Under the pieces are notes generated by a model that was not told where the DNA came from, made no database searches, and saw nothing but the letters and a program-made list of their open reading frames with translations. Both the position numbers and the translations under genes were made by a program. From positions 23,809,488 to 23,873,487 of the forward strand of contig CM056554.1 in NCBI GenBank assembly GCA_029721515.1: 64,000 nt of DNA. The letters are read 5' to 3'. Below, piece after piece: positions 22,041-31,444 of this stretch (position 1 is the first letter of the stretch; every line of letters starts with the position of its first letter). Source of the stretch: Synanceia verrucosa. Taxonomy: Eukaryota > Chordata > Actinopteri > Perciformes > Synanceiidae.

Positions 22041-22535
22041 GGCCTGACCGTGGTTGATGTTACAGTACACTTGATGAAGAATGTTTCCCCTCTTGTTTGG
22101 CACTTATCGTGATGGTAGAACTTCAGGAGTACAGTTTTCGGATCAAAAGTCTCCAGCTATTATGTGAACACCATCAGGATGGGCCTGCTGCTGTTCATTT
22201 ATGGCCATCAACAGGAGAGAGATAGCGCCGTGCTAGCATTAGCATCCAGCCAGATGTAAACTGCGGTAACGATCACTACTGTTAGCTACCTTGGGAGTAA
22301 ATAAGGAGTCCTCAGTCTGATCCTAGCAGTGAAGAGAGGCCAGCGAGCTGCACGCCAGCAATCTGCACGCCAGCATTGGGGATCTGTAAAGATGAGGGCG
22401 CAGTAGTCTCGAACTTAGCAATTTCCCACAAGTTGTCGTGCCAGGTCTTCCATTTTGTGGGTGAGAGATCTGGGATTAGTGAGATACAGGCTCGGCAGGG
22501 GTGGATTGTGTGACTGGTTGCAGGAGGCTGGACTT
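22041..22535 (-). repeat. probable continuation of the LINE 5' region
   Basis: Between two MITEs there is non-AT-rich sequence without open frames. Its position next to the LINE and its similar composition suggest the 5' part of that LINE, but no protein motif confirms this. Confidence 0.3.
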
Positions 22536-22875
22536 CCCAGCGGGCATCTGATGTAAATGCAACATCAAGATGATATCAAATGTTGAATCAAAATTATATC
22601 CTGATTTGGTCAAAAATGTAAATCAAGATGATGTCAAACTTTGGTCAGACACCAAATTAACGGCAGTTTGATGTCAGATATTGAGCAGCAACGTTGATTT
22701 GATGTCAAGTATTTTGACTTACAATGTATAGCACAGTATCCCAATGTAGGATTGATCCCTTTGTTGGACGTCTATACGACAATAGGAATGTCAAAGCTTC
22801 TGCAGACTACTTATGATAGTAGTCAAAATCTTGACTATTTCTCAACATCAAATTGACCTCAAGGTGCCCGCTGGG
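22536..22875. mobile_element. MITE with CCCAGCGGGCA inverted ends
   Basis: The left end CCCAGCGGGCATCTGATGT and the right end TGACCTCAAGGTGCCCGCTGGG (given here by its tip GTGCCCGCTGGG) form a perfect 10-base inverted tip. The interior repeats the motif ATGATRTCAAA and TTTGATGTCA in both orientations. The 340-base size and this structure match a dispersed fish MITE group with these tips. It has no ORF. Confidence 0.6.
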
Positions 22876-23431
22876 TTGCGACCTCGCTTCTGCTTGAAAC
22901 GATGATCTTGTGTTGATAGCCAAAGTCCACAACGTCTTGATGGGTGTAGTGGTGTACTGCCAAAACCAAAGTACACAGAGTCCAAAAAAACAACAAAGAA
23001 AACTCAAAAACAAACACGCCACCATCTTGGTCTTGTAAGCAGTTTCCATATGTTGTCATATATATTCAGTGTCTCACGTGTTTGGTGTACGCCATGTTTA
23101 ATACCTAAGAGAAACACTAGTTGTCGGTACACAGCTCTGCTATGAGCTCATATGTTATGGTGAATTTACGAGCAAAGTTGCATCCAGTCCAGCACTCACT
23201 GTTACCAAAATTATTATGAAGTATTTTTACTCTGCACTTTTTGCAAATTCCTCTGCAGACAACAAAAACATACCTATATGACCATATTTGAAAATTAATT
23301 AAAAAAAATAGGTCTGAAAATAACGGCTTCATACAGAATTTATGGCAAGAAAGTTTTTTAATCACTTTTCAAATATGATCGAATGGACATGCTTGTGCCC
23401 TCTGCAAGAGAATTTGACAAAGGATCACTCA
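22876..23431. other. no gene recognised
   Basis: Possible LINE 5' sequence at the start (to about 23040), then AT-rich DNA. The short frames on the minus strand have no recognisable content. Confidence 0.35.
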
Positions 23432-23849
23432 AAAAAACACAATGTATTACCTATACTGCAGCCAGCCACCAGGCACAATCAGCCTGCAGCCTGTGAGTAA
23501 TTTTGGGGCTTCTGGGATTTGTATTCGGGACATAAAGAAACATTATACGCCACAGAGATCAAAGCAGGAAGTGGAGACGATCAAGATTAGAGAGCAAAAC
23601 AGAATCTGGACAATAAGTGGTGATTTTGGTGAAAGTGTCCTCTACTCTACCTCTGATAAAACAAGAATCGAACAACAAACTTTTTTTCATGATGAAATAG
23701 AGAGTCTCTTCTTTCATTTGAGCTATTCAGTGTTTTCAGAAACATTGTACAAAATATTCTGTAAGTGTTCAAAAATGACTCAAAATGGCCAAAAACTCTG
23801 ACACAAGGTAATTTCTGATTTCTAAAATGTCTGGCACTCAAAGAGTTAA
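23432..23849 (-). mobile_element. TTAA-type MITE, one end intact
   Basis: It runs from a degraded AAAACAC/GCAGCC start through GTGAGTAATTTTGGGGCTTC, GGGATTTGTATTCGGGAC, GATAAAACAAGAAT, TTCATGATGAAATAGAGAG and CAAAATGGCCAAAA to the intact end TCTGGCACTCAAAGAGTTAA (TTAA at 23846-23849). Confidence 0.6.
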
Positions 23850-24777
23850 CAGTGTATGATGTCCTTATCTCTCTGTACCCTGAATAATTATCAATGAGAA
23901 CCAAGAATGCAAAAGTCATAACATATGTTTCTCGCAAAATTACATTAACTGCTGAATAAATTATAAGAATCCTCACACCAAGGGAAAAGTTCCTGAACTT
24001 CATCACTGAAAAAAATTAATCACTTGGCATTGATGAGAGCATTCTCACAGTTCTTACTATTTTACTCAGTGTAATCACAATTAGCTTGTACACAAAAAAT
24101 ATGTTGCTTCCAATAATAATAATAATAATAATAATAAGTCATTTACTAAGCATACAGTACATTACATAATAGTGTTGAATGAAAATGACAGCCATGTATT
24201 TACTTTAACTTTCTACATTCCTCTGGCTTTGTCTTGGTGTCTCTCTGTCAAATGGCTTCACTCCCCTATAGGTAAACTCTCTGTAGCTTTCTGGCAGATA
24301 TCACCTCTCAAGTCTTGCATAACGCTCCACTCTGGCTCGCTTCCAGCTGTACTCCTTCACATCACTGTGATTCATCTCTAGTCCCTCCTTGATCTTTATC
24401 GCAAATAGGCCCTTATCGGTCAAGAACCCTCTGCCCTCCCCTCCCCTTTAAGAAATCCATATGCATCACTTGTGCAAGAGGGAATTCCAATAAGACACTG
24501 TAGATCAAGTCTAATGCATTTCCCTCTTCTCAAGTCTCCGGGAGAATCAACATGAGCCTGGCGGTGAGCCTGTAAGGCAAGACTGTGTTGTGAAGCACTG
24601 CTTGTAAAATGAGTTGGCTAGGCACAGCTAATATGGTTGTGTTACAACTACTCTGCAGTGGGGTCAGAAATAAAAAAAAAATATTTTATTCTGCTTTATC
24701 AACCTGTTGGAAACATAAAGTACAATGCACAAAATGGGATGTTGAATATTTATTTGGCAAGGTGTAATCTGTTAAAA
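23850..24777. other. no gene; AAT microsatellite at 24113-24137
   Basis: AT-rich. A run of eight AAT units is the only distinct feature. The short frames are unassigned. Confidence 0.45.
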
Positions 24778-25056
24778 CATCCATCCACACCCTGGACAAG
24801 TCGCCAGTTCATCGCAGGGCACATAGAAAAAGACAACCACTCACATTCACATTCACACCTACGGTCAATTTAAATTAGCCAATTAACCTAATCCCCATGC
24901 ATGTTTTGGGATGAAGCCAGAGTACCCGAAGAGAACCCACGCAGACACGGGGAGAACATGCAAACTCCACACAAAAAGGACCCCGGCCAGGAATCAAACC
25001 CGTTACCTTCTTGCTGTGAGGCGACAGTGCTAATCACTACACCACCGTGCCACCCT
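24778..25056 (-). mobile_element. tRNA-like SINE copy with 3' deletion
   Basis: The minus strand begins at the head (GGTGGCACGGTGGTGTAGTG, GATTAGCACTGTCGCCTCAC) and keeps the CCTGG...GTTTG promoter-B-like area (GGTTTGATTCC, degraded). The middle is complete. Near the 3' end the sequence jumps from ACTTGTCCAGGGTGT straight to GGATGGATG, so the CAGCTGGGATAGG segment is deleted. Confidence 0.7.
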
Positions 25057-26069
25057 AACCACAATCTAAGCAGCCAAATCAAATAACAACAGAGCGGGGT
25101 TGTTAAAAACATCATATATCACTTTGCCTGACTTTAGTAGCTCTATCTCAGTGGTCGTCCTTGAACCACAGGGTTGTAGGTTTCATCCCCTGCTCCTACT
25201 GTTTACATGTACAGTAAATGGACTGTATGTAATGCTTTTCTAGTGATCCAACATATTACACATCAATTCACACACATGTTGATACATGCTGATGGTGGTT
25301 AGTGACATTTTTCACATTGACTGCTGGAGGCGGGAATGAAACCAATGACCTTCTGATTGGTAGCCAACCTGGTCTACCACTAAGCCACAGCCAAGGTATA
25401 GGTTCGATGCCGAAGTAAACATGTCATGTGTGTATTTCTATGTATATGACCAATAAAGTTTCTTTGTTTTTATTGTCCTGTTGTTGAATTAAAATGACGG
25501 CCACAAATATAATTCATATGGCTTACTTTTTTGGATTGCATGTCAGCCAACAGAATAATGTGAATTGTGTCACTTAAATTACTGTTGCAGCACTTTGGCA
25601 GAGGCAGTATCAGACTGATTCCCTGTGTTCTGACAGCCCAAATGCAAGTGTTGGCCACAGTCCAGCGTTGCTCATTGAGAGTAAAGGTTTGTGAAAGGCA
25701 CACTTGCTTTTCTCACATGTAGTTTGCTCAGGACTATCATTCATCACTTAGACAGGAGCACTGCAGACGTGGCAGAATGAGTAGCGCTCTCAATCACTTA
25801 GATAACGTAGATGCATTATAAAAGGATTTGAACAACATACTCGCAAAGAAAATATCAAGTGTTCTGAGCAAGGTGTCAAATATGCTCTAATGGCAAAGAG
25901 AGTTTGTGTCACAGGTTTAATGAGCAAACATTTTGACTCCCCTGAGATTGATAACATTTAATTTAAATCACTTAAACAAAAAATACAAAAAAATACGAAT
26001 GTGTGACCATAAACTCTGTCAAGTAAGGGACAAGTGACAAATGAAGGAAAATAAATAAAAATAAATTAA
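25057..26069. repeat. intergenic DNA with a composite repeat at 25199-25395
   Basis: At 25207-25290, AAATGGACTGTATGTAATGC, TTTCTAGTGATCC and TCAATTCACACAC recall the fish LINE-tail motif. At 25330-25395, GCGGGAATGAAACCAATGAC, CTTCTGATTGGTAG and CTACCACTAAGCCACAGCC match the same composite repeat as 9841-9960. The rest is unassigned. Confidence 0.4.
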
Positions 26070-26165
26070 GATCTCAACCCAACTGAACACCATTGGGGGA
26101 TTTTGGAGCAACATCTTAGCCTCAAGTTCTCAGAAACTTCTGAGTCAGCTCAGTCACCTGGAAAA
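26070..26165 (+). pseudogene. Tc1-like transposase C-terminal scrap
   Basis: The frame reads DLNPTEHHWGILEQHLSLK. DLNP.E..W is the block around the third catalytic residue (Glu) of Tc1-like transposases. Only about 30 codons remain. It is distinct from families A and B by sequence and could pair with the lineage at 6791-6965. Confidence 0.5.
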
Positions 26166-26462
26166 AAGCATTGTACCATTTACCATTGTACGTTTATGCC
26201 AATAATATGATACATGTTATAATAAGTTGATCAAGTGAGAACATAGGCAAACGTTACAAAAAGTCATGGGCCATGTGGGCATCCACAGGTCTGTGGCAAC
26301 TCCCAGCATTGAAAAGGAGTCCCCACATCTGTAATCTTCAGCGACTCTGTGGTTTTTCATTTGTTACTGAGGCCGGAGCTGTGGCTGATAGATGAGATAT
26401 TTTTAATTTCCAACATTATTTTGTGTTTCTCTGTTATGGTTCTCGAAGTGTTCTTAGTCATA

Positions 26463-27358
26463 CACTATATTGCCAAAAGTATTCGCTCACCTGCCTTGAC
26501 TCGCATATGAACTTAAGTGACATCCCATTCCTAATCCATAGGGTTCGATATGACGTTGGTCCACCCTTTGCAGTTATAACAGCATCAACTCTTCTGGGAA
26601 GGCTGTCCACAAGGTTTAGGAGTGTGTTTATGGGAATTTTTGACCATTCTTCCAGAAGCGTATTTGTGAGGTCACACACTGATGTTGGACGAGAAGGCCT
26701 GGCTCTCAGGCTCTGCTCTAATTCATCCCAAAGGTGTTCTATCGGGTTGAGGTCAGGACTCTGTGCAGGCCAGTCAAGTTCATCCACACCAGACTCTGTC
26801 ATCCATGTCTTTATGGACATTGCTTTGTGCACTGATGCACAGGCATGTGGGAAGAGGAAGGGGCCAGCTGTTCCCACAAAGTTGGGAGCATGGAATTGTC
26901 CAAAATGTCTTGGTATGCTGAAGCATTCAGAGTTCCTTTCACTGGAACTAAGGGGCCAAGCCCAGCTCCTGAAAAACAACCCCACTGTATAATCCCCCCT
27001 CCACCAAACTTTACACTTGCACAATACAGTTCGACCAGTATCGTTCTCCTGACAACTGCCAAACCCAGACTCGTCCATCAGATTGCCAGATGGAGAAGTG
27101 TGATTCGTCACTCCAGAGAATGCGCCTCCACTGCTCTAGAGTCCAGTGGCGGTGTGCTTTACACCACTGCATCCGACGCTTTGCATTGCACTTGGTGATG
27201 TATGGCTTGGATGCAGCTGCTCGGCCATGGAAACCCATTCCATGAAGCTCTCTGTGCACTGTTCTTGAACTAATCTGAAGGCCACATGAAGTTTGGAGGT
27301 CTGTAGTGATTGACTCTGCAGAAAGTTGGCGACCTCTTCGCACTATGCGCCTCAGCAT
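26463..27358 (-). mobile_element. Tc1-A element, 5'-truncated copy with transposase remains
   Basis: One intact end (CACTATATTGCCAAAAGTAT at 26463, after TA 26461-26462) lies on the 3' side of a minus-strand transposase; the other end is lost near 27358. The minus strand reads LRRIVRRGRQLSAESITTDL (binding region), ILWSDESHFSIW with the first catalytic Asp intact, and SPDLNPIEHLWDELEQSL with the Glu. At the second site the sequence is FPHACASVHKA, where family copy 1 has FQHDCAPVHKA, so that Asp is Ala. There is a frame break near 27050. The copy is inactive for a different reason than copy 1. Confidence 0.85.
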
Positions 27359-28931
27359 GCGCTGTTCTTGTTCCTAAATGAACCGCAGGATCAATAAGTT
27401 TACTTATTTTATACTAAAACTGAGGCAGTATAGTTGAAGTTTACTTTTTATGTACTAGACTTAACAAACTTAAGAAGAGTATAGTTAAGTATACTTGGCT
27501 TATAATGAAAAGTATGAAGAAAAGTGTCAGACTAAGTACATTAATACTATGACTTACACTTAAACTTTAATTCTAAAGCTTATATTTGTACTTTAGTATG
27601 CTATTTTCCTTCTTTCTGCAACAAAGCACTAATACTTTGTATATTTTGATCCAAGTACAGAATAATGTCATTGACTCGGCAATCTATGGTAGCATGTTGG
27701 GGAATGAGTGGGTGGAGACATCCCAGCATGCCTCTGATTTACTGTCCATGACTGTTTATGGAAGGTTATTACACTACATAGTATATTTGCTATTCTGTGT
27801 ACACCTGCTTTCGGATTTTCTGTGTGCTTCAGATTTAGTCACAGATTTACACGTTTTTTGACAAATGACAAATAATTTTTGCCTTTGTCATCAGGAGGTC
27901 ATGACATTGTGACATGAAAAATGACATGAAAATACAGTTTTTTTGCACATATTTTGACTTTTTAAGGCCATATGGTCTCTGGAAGAGCCTGTTTAAGTTC
28001 AAATGTTGTTTTCAATTAATTGCCTACTCTCTATTCTCGAATGAAAAGTGGCTAAAGGAAGAAAAAATAAACATGTATTTAATAGAAATATTGATATTTC
28101 CATCAATATCTTCTGTATCTTTTCAATCATGTCATGTTTGGAGAGCTTAATCCTTGTGGCTCATGCGGTGAAATATGATGTTAACCTACAGTATGACATC
28201 AAATGACAGCACAGTAATGTAATTTTGTGTTTTTTTTTCCCCACAGCCATAATTTGTACCAAAGACTCTTTCATCACAGAGACCCAGATCATTTACTAAG
28301 ACAACATATCCAATAAGTGTCAAACACATGTTCCATCATAATGCCTTTAAAGTTAATCAATCAAGTGTGCTCCGAATCATCGTCCTAAATTGAACAGATC
28401 AGCACAGACTTTCTGGATGTTGTGTCAGCAAAGCCCCGCCAACTGTGTCAGGGATAACACACTGCATGTGACCACTACAGATTCTCTACTGGCGCTATTA
28501 GATCACTGTTATATATCAGGTCTTGAACCCCTCCTCCTGATCTCATCCGACACCACCCTCCCTCCTCCTAACTCCCCAGGCAAGGCAACGGCACTATTTT
28601 CAGCCTCTGGGCTCAATGCTTGACATACTAATTATATAGCAGCGATGTACATTCGCTCCATTTCTTTTCTGTGCCATAGTTTAGCATTACACTCACTATT
28701 TCTCTGTCAGCACTGCCCTGCAGAGCACCATGCTAGGCCTCAAGGTGTAGTGCCTGCATTGTTTCACACATTTATGGGAAGCTATTTGTAAAATGGCTTG
28801 TGCTGAAAATAACAGCAACATTTTGCCACATTTAGCTTAGAAAAATGTGTAAACAATATTTCAAAAAGTGATGAGAATTTTTGCAAGGCACTTTTTAGCA
28901 CATTTACATGTTTATATTTGTTAACTTAGAA
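27359..28931. other. no gene recognised; one strong acceptor-like site
   Basis: The sequence is AT-rich. At 28227-28247 a pyrimidine tract followed by CCCCACAG looks like a good splice acceptor, but the downstream frames (about 22 codons) match nothing I know and I see no paired exon. Confidence 0.35.
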
Positions 28932-29148
28932 ATATCTTAAATAGGTAAATCTAAATATTGTTACATCGAAATGTTAACTACGAAATCTAAATCTAAATGT
29001 TAAATATAAATGCTAAATCAAAATATAAACCTCAATGTTAAATACAACTACTACATTTAAATCTAAATGCTAAATATAAATCTCAATGTTAAATATAAAT
29101 GCTAAATTTAAATCTAAATGCTAAGTCTAAATATAAATCTCCACGCTA
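28932..29148. repeat. AT-rich minisatellite (AAATCTAAATGYTAAATATA type)
   Basis: There are about seven to nine imperfect repeats built from AAATCTAAATG, TTAAATATAAATG and CTAAATATAAATCTC. Unit lengths vary, so it is a degenerate minisatellite and not coding. Confidence 0.75.
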
Positions 29149-29893
29149 CACTGGAGACCAGTTTGTTAGACAGCATGTCAGGGGTGATCATGAGATGGGA
29201 GCCTTACCCTTTTGCCTGGCTGGTAGTCAGAGCTGGAGAGTGGCGAAAAATTTGAATAGGTTAAAATAAAATAGTCTAGCTTTCGATAATCATTCTTATT
29301 GATAATATTTCATTGTCATTGTTGAGATATGAGGTGGCGACAACAGCAATACTATGCAGAGTGCAAGCAAGCAGGCAGCTGGAGAGGATGTAAACATGCA
29401 TATCATTCTATAATAGCAGTGTTTCCCCTATACAGTAGTTTATTTGGGAGGAAAATGTCCCTTCCTGGAAAAAATGTTGACTAGAGTAGGAAGCACGAGT
29501 GAGCATGACAACACTAATTACGGTATCTGGGTAGGAAGCAGAATAACTATTATTATTTCAGAGTTGGAAATGTCCTTGGATTTCATTTCAGAAATGTGGC
29601 CACCTTAAGTTATGATCCAAACTTTCTCGCAGGAGTTTTGTACATTGAGGGAGTTTAACTGGGTTTTAATTGAGTTCCACACTTGGTCCAAGTGGTAAAG
29701 GTTGCTAAACAGTAACACTGTTGATTACTTGTGTTTTATGCATTCAAAAATTCAGTTTACATGATTTTCAGTCTGTACAAATTTTTATCATCACAGAAAC
29801 CTTTTTTTAACATATATTGATATCACTAAATATTGGTCTGCCATGATAACAATATTAATATTTTCATATTGGAGCCCTAATCATTTCAAATTA
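29149..29893. other. no gene recognised
   Basis: AT-rich spacer without frames or families that I can assign. Confidence 0.4.
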
Positions 29894-30345
29894 TTTACTC
29901 TTTGAGCGCCATAGACATATATTCATGTCAAAGTGGGTTTTTATTCGGCAACAGGGACACAAGAGTGCTCTCACACAGCCTGTGAGTAATATTGGGGCTT
30001 CAGGGATTTGTAGTCGGGACATAAAGAGACGGTATACACCACAGATATCAAAGCAGGAAGAGGAGACGATCGAAATTAGAGAGCAAAACGGTCAGATACT
30101 GGACAAGGAGTGGTGATTTTGGTGAAAGTGATGTCTACTCTACCTCTGACAAAACAAGAATGGAACAAGGTAAAAACAATCATGTTTTTCATGATGAATT
30201 AGAGAGTATGTCTATCTTTCATGTCAGCTATTCAGTGTTTTCAGAGTCATATTACAAAATATTATGTGGGTCTAAAAAAAAAACACTCAAAATGGCCAAA
30301 AACGCTGATATAAGGCACCCTGTTTTATGGAAGGGCTGGCACTCT
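29894..30345 (-). mobile_element. TTAA-type MITE, nearly complete
   Basis: It begins TTTACTCTTTGAGCGCCA, then CACACAGCCTGTGAGTAAT, GGGACATAAAGAGACGGTAT, ATTTTGGTGAAAGTG, GAATGGAACAAGGTAAAAAC, TTTCATGATGAATTAGAGAG, and ends near AGGGCTGGCACTCTGG. The right TTAA is lost. Confidence 0.6.
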
Positions 30346-30403
30346 GGTACAGCTTCATTGCCTTTATACAAGAGATTACATAGTGGCACAGGTTTTTGCA
30401 TTG

Positions 30404-31440
30404 TCAAAGAGCAGGTTGATCTAATGGTTTATTGATTGATTGATTGATTATTGAGTTTATTATTGATTGTTTATTGAATAGAATGGTCTTTTTGGTGATG
30501 GTTAGTGCAACTAGTATGAATGTATGGAGATGTTGTGGGATTGACAGTGTGGAGAGATCACCGAACAGGGAGATGGATGGGGAGAGGGGAATGCTGAGAT
30601 TAAGGATCTGGGATAGCTTTCCCATGATCTCAGACCAAAACTGTTGAACTGGGTTGCAGTGATAGAATGCGTGGTCACGATTGTCTATCGCAGTGGGGCA
30701 GAGGGAGCATGTGTCGCTGTCTAAGAAGCCCATTTTGACTGGTGATGTGTGTTCTCTATAATGTCTTATATTGAATCAGCTTAGAATCCCGGGCCTTTCT
30801 GTGTGAAGTTTGCATGTTCTCACCGTGTCTGCGTGGGTTCTCTCCAGGTACTCTGACTTCCTCCCACCATCCAAAAAAATGCATGGGGTTTAGCTTAATT
30901 GGCTAATTTAAATTGTCCGTAGGTGTGAATGTGAGTGTGAGTGGTTGTCTGTCTCTATGTGCCCTCTGATGAGGTGATGACTTGTCCAGGGTATACCCTG
31001 CCTTTCACCTTAAGACAGCTGGGATGGGCTCCAGCCCCCCCCTCCCGCGACCCAATGAGGATAAGCGGTAGATAATGGATGGATGGATGAATCAGCTGAG
31101 TCTTGTAGTTGGATGACATAGAGAATGTTTTTTTGCAAATTACTATCCAATTAATGTCCGTCTGCTGTGTGTCCAGGTCTGACGTCCACTTTTGTGTTGG
31201 TATGGAAACTGTGTCATCATGGTATGAAAACTGTTTATATATTTGGGAGAGTATTTTTTTAAGTTTCAATGATTCAAGGTTGAGTAATAATGGAGGACTG
31301 AGTTTGTGGAAGGTATGAATATCTATCTTCTTTTTTATGGTGTCTTTCAACTGCAAGTTGGTCATGACATTGTTGGGGCAGGTTGTATGTTTGTTTAAGC
31401 AGGTTAAATGACATGAGAGCGCCCTCATAGAGAAGGAAGG
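30404..31440 (-). pseudogene. L1-like LINE ORF2 C-terminus, interrupted by a SINE
   Basis: Minus-strand pieces in order are MSFNLLKQTYNLP, NLQLKDTIKKKIDIHTF, KWTSDL with QQTDINWIVICK, SNYKTQLI, and after the inserted SINE MGFLDSDTCSLCPTAIDNRD with HAFYHCNPVQQFW. The C..C...H..C zinc-knuckle-like motif and its surroundings are the C-terminal signature of L1/Tx1-type ORF2 proteins, which lies after the reverse transcriptase. The polymerase itself is absent, probably through 5' truncation. There are frameshifts in the first piece. Confidence 0.7.
30785..31087 (+). mobile_element. tRNA-like SINE inserted in the L1-like relic
   Basis: A 5'-truncated copy from TCCCGGGCCTTTCTGTGTG to a GGATGGATGGA tail. 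It is flanked by TGAATCAGCTTAG (30772-30784) and TGAATCAGCTGAG (31088-31100), 12 of 13 matching. That is a target-site duplication made by LINE-type retrotransposition, and the L1-like frame continues on both sides. Confidence 0.88.
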
Positions 31441-31444
31441 TCAA

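Noticed and set aside
26423..26992. 189-codon plus frame
   Set aside because: Antisense of the minus-strand Tc1-A transposase.
28222..28320. Exon after a strong acceptor-like site
   Set aside because: Good pyrimidine tract and CAG, but the short frames match nothing and no partner exon or donor was found.
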